Positions 32,429 to 41,359 are shown, numbered from the stretch's first letter. The stretch is DNA of 64,000 bases from UBA6220 sp041651335 (GCA_041651335.1 JBAZJL010000002.1:52988-116987); one strand, 5' to 3'. Notes: generated from the sequence alone by a model not told the origin. Translations and numbers: made by a program.

Positions 32429-34171
32429 ATGAAAAACCAAGAAATTGCTAAAATTTTATTTGAAATCGGCGATTTTTTGGAATTAAATGAAATTCCTTTT
32501 AAACCAAAAGCCTATCAACAGGCTGCTATTGCTTTGGATAATTTAGAAGAAGATATTGAGGAAATATATAAGCAAAAGGGATTAAAGGGATTGGAAGATC
32601 TTCCGGCAATCGGGAAAAGCATTGCTTTAAAAATCGAAGAATATTTAAAAACTGGCAAGATTGAATATTATAAAGATTTAAAAAAAACATCGCCCATTGA
32701 TTTTGAAGAATTAACAAAAGTTGAGGGATTGGGAGTAAGAAAAATAAAAAAACTTTATGACGAAATAGGTATTAAAAATTTGGCTGATTTAGAAAAATTA
32801 GCCAAATCAGGAAAGATTGCTCCAATTTTTGGGTTTGGAGAAAAGACCGAAAAGAATATCTTAGAATCGTTGGAATTTTTAAAACAGGCCAAGGGCCGAT
32901 TTTTATTGCGGGAAATTTTTCCTCAGATAAAAAAAATCGAAGAAAGGATTGCGAAAATTCAAGGGGTGGAAAAAATTTCTATTGCTGGCAGCACTCGTCG
33001 AAAAAAAGAAACCGTTGGTGATGCGGATATTTTGGTGGGAGTAAAAGATGCAACCAATATCTATTTGATTAACAAAATCATGAATACTTTTGTGACTATG
33101 GATGAGGTAATAAAAATAATTGCCAAAGGAGAAACCAAATCATCGGTTAAAACAAAACAAGGATTAGATATCGATTTAAGAGTTGTGCCAATCAGTTCGT
33201 TTGGATCTGCTTTGCAATATTTTACTGGAAGCAAAGAGCACAATGTAGCGACTAGGCGATTGGCCATAAAAAAAGGATTTAAATTAAATGAATACGGATT
33301 ATTTACTCGTCAAGGAAAAAAAATAAAAGGAGAAAATGAAGAAGAAATATATGAAAAATTAGGCCTTGATTGGATTCCTCCAGAAATTCGCGAGAATCAA
33401 GGAGAAATCGAAGTTGCAGAAAAAAAACAAATTTCTCGGTTGATAGAATTAAAAGACATTAAAGGGGATTTTCATTGCCATAGCAATTGGAACGGGGGAA
33501 TGGATTCTTTAGAAAAAATGGGCGAACAGGCGATAGGGCTTGGATATGAATATTTAGGAGTTACCGATCATACCAAGAGTTTAAAAATAGAAAACGGGCT
33601 TAATGAAAAAGATTTATTAAAACAAAAAAAAGAAATAATTAAGTTAAACGAAAAATTCAAAAAACAAAATAAAAAATTTGTTCTTCTTCAGGGGGCGGAA
33701 GTAGAAATTTTAAAAGACGGATCTTTGGATTTTACCGATAAGGTTTTAAAGCAATTGGATTTTGTTACTGTCTCCGTGCATTCGAATTTTAAAATGAATA
33801 AAATAGAAATGACAGCAAGAATTATTAAAGCCATCAGTAATCCTTATGTGGATATTCTTAATCACCCTACTGGAAAAATTTTGAATACTCGCGATTCTTA
33901 TGAGGTTGATTTGGAAGAAATTTTTAAAGTTGCCAAAGAAAAAAATATTACTATTGAAATGAATTGTTTTCGTTCCGATTTAAGTGCCCAAAACGCCAGA
34001 AGAGCTAAGGAATTGGGAATAAAGATTTGCCTTGGAAGCGATGCCCATTCCAAAAAAGAACTAAAAGATATGGAATTTGGTGTTTATCAAGCCCGTCGAG
34101 CCTGGCTTAGCAAAGAAGATGTTTTAAATGCTCAGCCATTGAATAAGCTAATTTTTAAAAATAAATTATAG
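32429..34171 (+). CDS. polX: Family X DNA polymerase with PHP domain (PolX)
   Basis: 580 residues. The 8-kDa and fingers region has helix-hairpin-helix motifs (LEDLPAIGKSIALKIEEYL, LTKVEGLGVRKIKKLYDEIGI). The palm carries the metal acids in GDADILVGV and DIDLRVV, and TGSKEHNVATRRLA matches the dNTP site. The C-terminal PHP domain has the metal-site motifs FHCHSNWNGG, GVTDHTKS, GAEVEIL, VSVHSNF, HPTG and GSDAH and is expected to give 3'-5' exonuclease and AP-endonuclease activity. A gap-filling repair enzyme, complete. Confidence 0.95.
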   Translation: MKNQEIAKILFEIGDFLELNEIPFKPKAYQQAAIALDNLEEDIEEIYKQKGLKGLEDLPAIGKSIALKIEEYLKTGKIEYYKDLKKTSPIDFEELTKVEGLGVRKIKKLYDEIGIKNLADLEKLAKSGKIAPIFGFGEKTEKNILESLEFLKQAKGRFLLREIFPQIKKIEERIAKIQGVEKISIAGSTRRKKETVGDADILVGVKDATNIYLINKIMNTFVTMDEVIKIIAKGETKSSVKTKQGLDIDLRVVPISSFGSALQYFTGSKEHNVATRRLAIKKGFKLNEYGLFTRQGKKIKGENEEEIYEKLGLDWIPPEIRENQGEIEVAEKKQISRLIELKDIKGDFHCHSNWNGGMDSLEKMGEQAIGLGYEYLGVTDHTKSLKIENGLNEKDLLKQKKEIIKLNEKFKKQNKKFVLLQGAEVEILKDGSLDFTDKVLKQLDFVTVSVHSNFKMNKIEMTARIIKAISNPYVDILNHPTGKILNTRDSYEVDLEEIFKVAKEKNITIEMNCFRSDLSAQNARRAKELGIKICLGSDAHSKKELKDMEFGVYQARRAWLSKEDVLNAQPLNKLIFKNKL

Positions 34172-34172
34172 T

Positions 34173-35087
34173 ATGAAAACTAAAGCCAAAGCTTTATTGT
34201 TAATGTCAGGAGGATTAGATTCTTTATTAGCCGCGAGAATATTACAAAATCAAGGAATTTTTATAACCCCGATTTGTTTTAAAAGTTTTTTCTTTGATTG
34301 TGCTGTTGCCCAAAAAACTTGCCAACAATTAGGATTAAAATTAATAGAAATTGATCTTAGTAAAAAATATTTAAATATTTTAAAGTCACCAAAATATGGT
34401 TTTGGTTCAGCAATGAACCCATGTATCGATTGCCACCTATTAATGCTAAAAGAGGCAAAAAAAATAATGATTAAAAATAATTATGATTTTATTGCGACCG
34501 GGGAGGTGCTAGGTGAGAGGCCGATGTCTCAAAATCAACGAGCCTTAGATTTAATCGAAAAGCAAGCCAAACTAACAGGGTATTTATTGAGACCATTGTC
34601 TGCCAAAGCTTTACCAGAAACAATTCCGGAAAAGCAAAAAATAATTAATCGGGAAAAACTTTGTGGGATTGTTGGCCGATCGCGAAAACCGCAGCTTCAA
34701 ATGGTAAAAGATTTTGGATTCAAAAAATTTGTTTCTCCTGGAGGAGGATGCATTCTGACAGATAAAAATTACTCCAATAATTTAAAAATACTTTTGTCGG
34801 TAAAAAAAAATCCTAAAGAAAACGATTTTCTTTTATTAAAGCAGGGGAGAGTATTTTGGAAAAACAATATTTTAATAGTGGTAGCTAGAGATAAAAACGA
34901 ATCGGATAATTTAAAAAAGATTAAAGAAAAAAAAGATTTATATTTAGAGCCCAAAAATTTTAGTGGTCCGTCTGTAATCATCCGTGCGTTCGGAAAAAGA
35001 AATAAAAAAGAAATAGATATTTTGGGTAAAGAATATTTATTAAAGTTTTCTAAAAATATACCACCTGATTATAAAATCGGAAATTAA
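34173..35087 (+). CDS. PP-loop ATPase, tRNA-thiolation type (MnmA/ThiI-like)
   Basis: 304 residues. The PP-loop is LMSGGLDSLLAAR (about 10-22), which adenylates a tRNA base before sulfur transfer. A CxxC (NPCIDCH) and a second conserved Cys in SPGGGCILTD provide likely sulfur-transfer or cluster ligands. TGEVLGERPMSQN, LLRPLSAKALPETIPE and GRSRKPQ are the conserved marks of this group, often annotated as tRNA thiouridine synthase-like. The C-terminal part (about 210-304) is divergent. Which uridine it thiolates is not shown by the sequence. Confidence 0.75.
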   Translation: MKTKAKALLLMSGGLDSLLAARILQNQGIFITPICFKSFFFDCAVAQKTCQQLGLKLIEIDLSKKYLNILKSPKYGFGSAMNPCIDCHLLMLKEAKKIMIKNNYDFIATGEVLGERPMSQNQRALDLIEKQAKLTGYLLRPLSAKALPETIPEKQKIINREKLCGIVGRSRKPQLQMVKDFGFKKFVSPGGGCILTDKNYSNNLKILLSVKKNPKENDFLLLKQGRVFWKNNILIVVARDKNESDNLKKIKEKKDLYLEPKNFSGPSVIIRAFGKRNKKEIDILGKEYLLKFSKNIPPDYKIGN

Positions 35088-35112
35088 AAAACCGCGCTTG
35101 AAACGCGGTTTT
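35088..35112. terminator. Bidirectional terminator between the PP-loop gene and rplT
   Basis: AAAACCGCG / CGCGGTTTT with a 7-base loop and T-runs on both sides. Confidence 0.9.
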
Positions 35113-35122
35113 AATATTTAAT

Positions 35123-35470
35123 TTAAGCCTTAGCTTTTTCTAATATTTTTGTAAAAATATCAGGATTTTCATTAGCTAGGTCTGCTAGTATTTTTCGGTC
35201 AATTTCTATGTTTAATTTTTTCAAAGCTCCCATAAATTTACTGTAAGAAATTCCATTTTCTTTGCAAGTCGAAGAAATTCTGATTTGCCACATAGCGCGC
35301 CTATCTCTTTTAAGGGTTTTTCTGTCTCGATAAGCATAAGACCAGGCCTTCATCAAGGCTTGTTTGGCAGCTAAAAATTTTGAATTTCTACTCCAGCGAA
35401 AACCTTTCGCTTGTTTAATGATATTTTTTCTTCTTTTATGGGCAACTGTGCCTCTCTTTACTCTTACCAT
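35123..35470 (-). CDS. rplT: 50S ribosomal protein L20
   Basis: 115 residues. MVRVKRGTVAHKRRKNIIKQAKGF, the Arg/Lys-rich helix SKFLAAKQALMKAWSYAYRDRKTLKRDRRAMWQIRI and YSKFMGALKKLNIEIDRKILADLA are all standard. L20 is needed for early 50S assembly and in several bacteria represses this operon. Last gene of infC-rpmI-rplT, 4 bases after rpmI. I do not see a clear L20-binding leader before infC, where the tmRNA lies instead. Confidence 0.98.
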   Translation of the reverse strand: MVRVKRGTVAHKRRKNIIKQAKGFRWSRNSKFLAAKQALMKAWSYAYRDRKTLKRDRRAMWQIRISSTCKENGISYSKFMGALKKLNIEIDRKILADLANENPDIFTKILEKAKA

Positions 35471-35474
35471 ATTT

Positions 35475-35672
35475 TTATTTTCCTAATAATTTTTTAATTT
35501 TTTTTGCTTCTGGTTCGGATAATTTTACCATTTTGCGGAGAGACCTTCTTTTTTTCGAAGTCTGCTTGCTTAAAAGATGGTCTTGCCCTACGGCCCGCCT
35601 TAAAACCTTTCCGTTTTTTGTTACTTTAAATCTTTTTACGATTGATTTTCTGGTCTTTCCTTTGTTTTTCAT
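35475..35672 (-). CDS. rpmI: 50S ribosomal protein L35
   Basis: 65 residues, basic: MKNKGKTRKSIVKRFKVT, GKVLRRAVGQDHLLSKQTSKKRRSLRKM. The typical L35 signature (RRxxxxHxLxxKxxKRKRxLR) is met. Middle gene of the infC-rpmI-rplT operon; its ATG follows the infC stop by one base. Confidence 0.96.
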   Translation of the reverse strand: MKNKGKTRKSIVKRFKVTKNGKVLRRAVGQDHLLSKQTSKKRRSLRKMVKLSEPEAKKIKKLLGK

Positions 35673-35673
35673 A

Positions 35674-36183
35674 TTACTTTTTTGCGATTATCATTGATAA
35701 GCCCTTGGGCTCTTTTTTTAATTCTTTTTCTGTTTTTACTTCTATTTTTGCGTTTAATAACTCTAAAAATTTTTTGATTTTTTGTTCGCCCACAGCAATC
35801 AATCCTTTCTGTCTTCCCCGAAGAGGCAAATCAACTTTTACTTTATCTCCTTTTTTTAAAAATTTTTCTGCGGCACTGGCTCTGGTATCTATATCATTGT
35901 CGGAAATATTAAAAGTTAATCTAATTGATTTTACTTCTCCGCCCTTGGCGCCAACGCTTATTTTTCTTTCTTTTTTTTGCAAAGAATAAAGATACTTTCC
36001 GTAGTCGCCGATTTTACATACTGGCGGCTCAACTTTTTCTGTTACCTGAATCAAGTCTAGGCTTTTATTTTTTGCCATGTCTAGGGCTTGTTCAAAAGAA
36101 ACAACACCCAATTGTACGCCTGTTTCATCTACCAGACGGACTTGTTTAGCTCTTATTTGATTGTTGAATAATGGTTTGTTCAA
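35674..36183 (-). CDS. infC: Translation initiation factor IF-3
   Basis: 169 residues including an initiator at a TTG codon (36181-36183); no in-frame ATG lies nearby, and the family N-terminus (NNQIRAKQVRLVDETGVQLG) begins at about residue 8. Rare infC start codons are known to allow IF-3 self-regulation. The N-domain carries DLIQVTEKVEPPVCKIGDYGKYLY, and the C-domain has RLTFNISDNDIDTRASAAEKFLKKGDKVKV and LRGRQ. The start is only 10 bases after the tmRNA 3' end, on the same strand, with no Shine-Dalgarno sequence. Confidence 0.94.
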   Translation of the reverse strand: MNKPLFNNQIRAKQVRLVDETGVQLGVVSFEQALDMAKNKSLDLIQVTEKVEPPVCKIGDYGKYLYSLQKKERKISVGAKGGEVKSIRLTFNISDNDIDTRASAAEKFLKKGDKVKVDLPLRGRQKGLIAVGEQKIKKFLELLNAKIEVKTEKELKKEPKGLSMIIAKK

Positions 36184-36193
36184 ATATTTTTTG

Positions 36194-36541
36194 TGGAGGT
36201 GGCGAGTAATGAGCTCGCGTCCAAAAATTATCCTAATAATAAATCTACAAGCTTATTCCGGCCTTATTAGGCGATAGGTGGAAAGCCGGACAAAACTCCT
36301 ATTGCCTTGATTTAATATTGTTTTGGCAAAGATTTCTTAAATCAAAAAAAATTTGCCTATTCCGCAAAGTTTATGCCCTTATCCGCTTAGCGGAAGTCTG
36401 CGGTAAGGACAGCATTAAGCGTAAGCTAATGCAGGTTCTTCAAATAAGTTTGCACTTAAATTGGTTCTCCAAGTTTTACGAGATTAGAGAATACTCGACT
36501 TGCATATTATTTTCAAATTTCTGTCGAAGCGGTTCACCCCC
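36194..36541 (-). ncRNA. ssrA: Transfer-messenger RNA (tmRNA)
   Basis: 348 nt. The 5' end GGGGGTGAACCGCTTCGAC and the 3' strand CACCTCC form the 7-pair acceptor stem; discriminator A at 36194; CCA is not encoded. The tag frame is read at 36415-36453: resume codon GCA, then ANLFEEPALAYA and TAA. Other tags usually end ALAA; this one ends ALAYA, still an Ala-rich hydrophobic degron-like tail. T-arm stem GCGAG/CTCGC with an unusual loop CTCATTA. Together with SmpB it rescues stalled ribosomes. The 5' 8 bases overlap the smpB reading frame. It fills the 350-base gap between infC and smpB. Confidence 0.95.
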
Positions 36542-36995
36542 TTATTTTTAACTCTTGTCTTATTCTTTTATCAACCTCTCTCTTCTTAATGGTTTCGCGC
36601 TTATCAAAAGACTTTTTTCCTTTGGCTAAGCCTATTTCCATCTTGATTTTATGTTTTTTAGTATAAACTGATAATGGCACTAAAGTCAAGCCCTTTTCCT
36701 TTATTTTTCCAGCCAAAAAAGCAATTTCTTTTTTATGTAAAAGTAATTTTCGGTCTCGTTGGGGATCGTATTCTGGGCTGGCATTCTCTGGTTGGTAAGC
36801 GGAAATATTAGCGCCAACCCAAAAAACTTCAGTTTGGCCAAACTTATCTTTCATAATTACGTAATTTCCATTCAAATTAACCCCCTTTTTTCTTAAAGAT
36901 TTTACTTCTTGGCCATCTAAAGATATTCCAGCTTCAAATTTTTCTTGGATTTCGTAGTTATATCTTGCTTTTTTGTTTTCAGCTATTGTTCCCAT
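36534..36995 (-). CDS. smpB: SsrA-binding protein SmpB
   Basis: 153 residues. KKARYNYEIQEKFEAGISLDGQEVKSLR, GANISAYQ, DPQRDRKLLLHKKEI, GLTLVPLSVYTKKHKIKMEIGLAKGKK and the basic tail DKRETIKKREVDKRIRQ are all present. It carries tmRNA to stalled ribosomes. The final codons AGG GGG TGA are also the first bases of the tmRNA, so the two genes overlap by 8 bases. The gene is divergent from argS, 132 bases away; that gap is AT-rich and holds weak promoter-like boxes for both. Confidence 0.97.
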   Translation of the reverse strand: MGTIAENKKARYNYEIQEKFEAGISLDGQEVKSLRKKGVNLNGNYVIMKDKFGQTEVFWVGANISAYQPENASPEYDPQRDRKLLLHKKEIAFLAGKIKEKGLTLVPLSVYTKKHKIKMEIGLAKGKKSFDKRETIKKREVDKRIRQELKIRG

Positions 36996-37127
36996 ATTAG
37001 TTTATATTTTTAGCTTATCTGATTTTTGTTTGAAAAGGAAGAGATTGATAAAATAAGGAATTTTTGATATTTTGTTTTTCCTCCTAAAAATGATATATTT
37101 ATTGTAAAGATATATCTTATTAATAAA

Positions 37128-38741
37128 ATGCAGGTTAGAAAATATATAATTGAAATAATAGACCAGGCAATCAAAACATTGCAACACAATGGTTTTTTAG
37201 GTGACTTTGAAGCGCCCTATTTTCAAGTATTAAAACCAAAAGGAAAGGATTATGGAGATTATGCTGTTAATGTTGCGATGGAAATAGGAAAAAAACAAAA
37301 AATTGACCCAATAGAAGTTGCCGAAAAAATAAAAGAAGAAATTGCCAAAGATAATGAATTTTTTAATTATTTTGATTTAGCAGAAGTGGTTTCCCCGGGA
37401 TTTATTAATTTTCGAGTTTCGCAACAATATTTATGGCAAGTAGCGAATAATGTTTTAAAAGAAAAAGAAAAATTTGGAAATTTAGAAATTGGGAAAAATA
37501 AAAAAATTCAAGTAGAATTTATTTCCGCTAATCCAACAGGGCCATTAACCGTGGGCAATGGACGAGGCGGTCCTTTTGGGGATGTTTTAGCCAATGTTTT
37601 TAAAAAAGCAGGATACAAAACAGAAAAAGCTTATTATGTTAATGATTTTGGAAATCAAGTTTTATCTCTTGGTCATTCTGTTTTAAAAGACAAGGAAGCA
37701 AAATATTCTGGTGAATATATTAATTCTTTAAATCAAAAACTGGCGAAACCAAACAGCGATGCTTATAAAATCGGGCAAGAAGCCGCAAAAATTATTTTAG
37801 AAACAATGCTAAAGAAAACAATTGAAAAAATGAATATTCATTATGATGAATGGTTTTCTGAGGCCAGCTTGCATCAAAAAGGGGAAATAAAAAAAATAAC
37901 CGAACTTTTAAATAAAAAAAATTTAATTTATGAATCCGAAGGAGCGCAATGGTTCAAGGCTTCTTTATTTGGAGATGAACGAGATAGGGTTTTACTAAGA
38001 AGTGACGGTACTCCTACTTATTTAGCAGGGGATATTGCTTATCATAAATATAAATTTGAAAAAAATAAATTTGATAGAGTTATTAATGTGTGGGGAGCAG
38101 ATCATTTTGGAGACGTGCCCGGATTATTGGCTGGAACAGAAGCAATCGGGCATAAAGGAAAATTGGAAATAATTCTTTTGCAGTTTGTTACAGTAATGAA
38201 AAACAATAAGCCAGTTAAAATGTCTAAGCGATTGGGCACGGCTATTACCATGGATGATTTGCTTGAAGAACTGCCGATTGATGTGGTTAGATTTTTCTTT
38301 TTACAAAAATCAGCCAATACGCATCTTAATTTTGATATGGATTTAGCCAAAGAACAGTCTGAAAAAAACCCGGTTTTTTATGTGCAATATGCTTTCGCTC
38401 GCATTTCCAGTATTTTACGAAACGCTGGGCTGGAAAATACAAAACAAAAAAAGATTAACAATATCGAATTATTGGGGCATGAAAAAGAATTGGACCTAAT
38501 CAGGCAAATAAATTATTTTCCCGAAATAATCGAGGATATTGCTTTTGATTATCAGGTGCATCGGCTTACTCAATATGTTTTGGATTTAGCTTCAGCTTTT
38601 CATCAGTTTTACAATGAATGTCATGTTTTAGTTGATGACGAAAATTTAAAAAATGCCCGTTTGGGGTTAGTGCTAGCCACTCAAATTGTTCTTAAAAATT
38701 CATTGGATTTGCTGGGGATTTCTGCTCCGCAAAAAATGTAA
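37128..38741 (+). CDS. argS: Arginyl-tRNA synthetase
   Basis: 537 residues, class I. The N-terminal Add1 domain (about 1-105) includes DYGDYAVNVAMEIGKKQ. The HIGH site reads NPTGPLTVGNGRGG, so the second His position is Asn, a form often seen in ArgS. KMSKRLGT and the ITMDDLL segment are the second signature. The C-terminal DALR anticodon-binding domain ends ILKNSLDLLGISAPQKM. Length and motifs complete. Attaches arginine to tRNA-Arg. Confidence 0.95.
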   Translation: MQVRKYIIEIIDQAIKTLQHNGFLGDFEAPYFQVLKPKGKDYGDYAVNVAMEIGKKQKIDPIEVAEKIKEEIAKDNEFFNYFDLAEVVSPGFINFRVSQQYLWQVANNVLKEKEKFGNLEIGKNKKIQVEFISANPTGPLTVGNGRGGPFGDVLANVFKKAGYKTEKAYYVNDFGNQVLSLGHSVLKDKEAKYSGEYINSLNQKLAKPNSDAYKIGQEAAKIILETMLKKTIEKMNIHYDEWFSEASLHQKGEIKKITELLNKKNLIYESEGAQWFKASLFGDERDRVLLRSDGTPTYLAGDIAYHKYKFEKNKFDRVINVWGADHFGDVPGLLAGTEAIGHKGKLEIILLQFVTVMKNNKPVKMSKRLGTAITMDDLLEELPIDVVRFFFLQKSANTHLNFDMDLAKEQSEKNPVFYVQYAFARISSILRNAGLENTKQKKINNIELLGHEKELDLIRQINYFPEIIEDIAFDYQVHRLTQYVLDLASAFHQFYNECHVLVDDENLKNARLGLVLATQIVLKNSLDLLGISAPQKM

Positions 38742-38770
38742 TTAATTTTAATAATAAAAACAATAAAAAT

Positions 38771-39505
38771 ATGAACTTAAAAAATAAAGTAGCAATTGTT
38801 ACTGGCGCAAAACAGGGGATTGGATATGGCATTGCTTTGGCTTTGGCTAAAGAAGGGTGTCGAGTAGTGGTTAGCGATCTTGTTCAAAATGATTGCGATT
38901 TAGCTTTACAAAAAATAGAAAACCAAGAATATCCGGGACTGGCCTTGAAATGCGATGTTTCTAAAAAAGAAGAGGTTGATAATTTAATTGCTTCTACAAT
39001 TACAAAATTTGGTCAGCTTGATATTCTAGTGAACAATGCCGGAATTTATCCTTTTCAGCCTTTTTCGGAAATGAAAGAAGCTGATTGGGATAGAGTAATG
39101 GATATCAATTTAAAAAGCGTTTTTTTGTGCACGCAAGCAGCAATAAAAGAAATGAAAGAAGGAGGAAAAATAATAAACATTTCTTCAATTGCTTCTTTGA
39201 TTGGATTCGAAGGATTGGTTCATTATTGTGCTTCTAAGGGGGGATTAAATGCCATGGTTAGAGCTTTGGCTTTGGAATTAGCCCCAAGAAAAATAAATGT
39301 CAACGCAGTCGCTCCAGGAGGAATCGATACGCCGGGAGCATCTTCTTCAGAAGAAGCAAAAAATCAAATAATAGCAATGATCCCTTTTAAAAAATTAGGC
39401 GCACCAGAAGACATTGCGAATGCTGTAGTATTTTTAGCTTCGGATAAATCAAATTATATTACCGGACAAACCATTGTTGTTGATGGGGGCTGGACATTAA
39501 GATAA
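38771..39505 (+). CDS. Short-chain dehydrogenase/reductase (FabG-like)
   Basis: 244 residues. The cofactor motif is TGAKQGIGYGIALALAKEG, followed by CDVSKKEEV, NNAGIYPF, the catalytic Ser (ISSIAS) and YCASKGG (Tyr-x3-Lys), then PGGIDTPGA and ITGQTIVVDGGW. A full classical NAD(P)-dependent SDR. FabG (3-oxoacyl-ACP reductase) is the closest general match, but no fatty-acid genes are near, so the substrate is unknown. Confidence 0.9.
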   Translation: MNLKNKVAIVTGAKQGIGYGIALALAKEGCRVVVSDLVQNDCDLALQKIENQEYPGLALKCDVSKKEEVDNLIASTITKFGQLDILVNNAGIYPFQPFSEMKEADWDRVMDINLKSVFLCTQAAIKEMKEGGKIINISSIASLIGFEGLVHYCASKGGLNAMVRALALELAPRKINVNAVAPGGIDTPGASSSEEAKNQIIAMIPFKKLGAPEDIANAVVFLASDKSNYITGQTIVVDGGWTLR

Positions 39506-39510
39506 TCAAA

Positions 39511-41316
39511 ATGTCAAAAGAAAAGATAAAAATAGTTTGGGACTTATCGCCTTTATTTAAAAATGATAATGATCCTTTAATAATAGAAGAAAGAAAAAAA
39601 GTTGCCCAGAGAACAAGCTTGTTTGTTAAAAAATGGAAAGGTCAAAAAAATTATTTAGAAAAAACTAAATTTTTAAAACAGGCTTTGGCTGACTATGAAA
39701 AATGGGCTCGTTTTTTTGGAGCCAATTCAAAAGAATTGGATTATTTCCATTATCGTAATTCTCAAGACCAAACCAATACTTTAATCAAGGCTAGGCTTAA
39801 TCAAGCTTTTGAGTTTGCTCAAAAGATAGGCAACGAAATGGAGTTTTTTTATTTAAGCCTGGGCAAAATTGCAAAAACAAAACAGCAAGAATTTTTAAAA
39901 AATAAAGAATTAGCGCCATATCATCATTATTTAAAAAAAATATTTAATGAGTCTCGATATTTTTTAACCGAACCCGAAGAAAAAATAATGAATTTAAAAT
40001 ATCAAACATCCCATAGCAATTGGGTGATGATGACATCGCTTTTTATTTCCAAAGAGTCAAGAAAAATTTTAGATGAAGATAAAAAAAGAAAATCAAAATC
40101 TTTTGAAGAAATAATGACCTTGATTTCCAGTAAGAAAAAATTAGTCCGGGATGAGGCCGCGCAAGCTTTAAATGATATTTTAGAAAAAAATGCTGAAGTG
40201 GCAGAGCACGAAATAAATTCTATTTTGCAAGATAAAAAAATAAATGATCAAATTAGAGGATTTGATCGACCAGATCAAGCCAGGCATTTAAGTGATGATA
40301 TTGAAAGCAAAGTAGTTGATGCGCTTTGTGAGGCTGTGAAAAAAAGATTTGATATTTCAGCGCGGTATTACAAATTAAAGGCTAAATTATTAAAAGTTAA
40401 AAAATTGAAATACCACGAAAGAAATGTTGAATATGGAAAAAAAGAAAAAAAATATTCTTATAATCAAGCGGTTCAATTAGTGCGAAAAGTATTTTTAAAT
40501 CTAGACAAAGAATTTGGAGAAATTTTTGATTCTTTCATTCAAAATGGACAGATTGATGTTTTCCCTCGCAAAGGGAAAACCGGTGGAGCTTATTGTAGCC
40601 ACGGCTTATTGATTCAGCCAACTTATATTTTATTAAACCATACGGATAAATTAAGAGATGTTTTAACTATTGCTCATGAAGTGGGTCATGGAATTAATAA
40701 TGAATTAATGAAGAAAAGAGAAAATGCTTTGAATTTTGGCAATTCTTTAGCGGTGGCGGAAACAGCCAGCACTTTTATGGAAGATTTTGTTTTAGAGGAA
40801 TTATTAAAGCAAGCAGATGAAGAATTAAAGTTAGAAATAATAATTCAAAGATTGGGAGATATTGTTTCTACCATCCAAAGACAAATTGCTTGTTATTGTT
40901 TTGAAAAAGATTTGCACAAAAATTTTCGAGAAAAAGGATATTTGTCCAAAAAAGAAATTGGACAACTTTTTCAAAAAAATATGTCAGCTTATATGGGCGA
41001 TTATGTTGAGCAATCACCAGGATCGGAAAATTGGTGGGTTTATTGGAGCCACATCCGTTCTTTTTTCTATGTTTATTCTTATGCCAGTGGATTATTAATT
41101 TCTAAGTCTTTACAAAAAGAAGTAAAAAAAGATTCTGAATTTATAAAAAAAGTAAAAGAAATTTTATCCATTGGGCTCTCTGAAAGCCCGCAAAACATTT
41201 TTGCCAGAGTTGGAATTGATATTACTCAAAAAAGTTTTTGGGAAAAAGGATTACAAGAAATAGAAGAGCAGCTGATTGAAGCGGAAAATTTGGCAAAAAA
41301 AATGGGAAAATATTGA
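39511..41316 (+). CDS. pepF: M3-family oligoendopeptidase (PepF type)
   Basis: 601 residues. The zinc site is IAHEVGHGINN (HExGH) with the third ligand in the later ETASTFMEDF region. GKTGGAYCSHG, LLNHTDKLRDVLTIAHEVGH and the DYVEQSPGSENWWVYWSHIRSFFYVYSYASG ending are typical of PepF. It digests small peptides in the cytoplasm, relevant for an organism that may depend on scavenged peptides. It starts 5 bases after the SDR gene. Confidence 0.92.
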   Translation: MSKEKIKIVWDLSPLFKNDNDPLIIEERKKVAQRTSLFVKKWKGQKNYLEKTKFLKQALADYEKWARFFGANSKELDYFHYRNSQDQTNTLIKARLNQAFEFAQKIGNEMEFFYLSLGKIAKTKQQEFLKNKELAPYHHYLKKIFNESRYFLTEPEEKIMNLKYQTSHSNWVMMTSLFISKESRKILDEDKKRKSKSFEEIMTLISSKKKLVRDEAAQALNDILEKNAEVAEHEINSILQDKKINDQIRGFDRPDQARHLSDDIESKVVDALCEAVKKRFDISARYYKLKAKLLKVKKLKYHERNVEYGKKEKKYSYNQAVQLVRKVFLNLDKEFGEIFDSFIQNGQIDVFPRKGKTGGAYCSHGLLIQPTYILLNHTDKLRDVLTIAHEVGHGINNELMKKRENALNFGNSLAVAETASTFMEDFVLEELLKQADEELKLEIIIQRLGDIVSTIQRQIACYCFEKDLHKNFREKGYLSKKEIGQLFQKNMSAYMGDYVEQSPGSENWWVYWSHIRSFFYVYSYASGLLISKSLQKEVKKDSEFIKKVKEILSIGLSESPQNIFARVGIDITQKSFWEKGLQEIEEQLIEAENLAKKMGKY

Positions 41317-41359
41317 TTTTTATTTAAAAAATAAAGAACAGCGATTAGGTTGTTTTTTA

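Noticed and set aside
36318..36551. ORF of 77 codons on the plus strand in the infC-smpB gap
   Set aside because: It lies across the tmRNA on the other strand, has no ribosome site and no recognisable motif.
37002..37187. Minus-strand ORF of 61 codons between smpB and argS
   Set aside because: It overlaps the argS start, is low-complexity Tyr/Phe/Ile/Asn from AT-rich DNA, and has no ribosome site.
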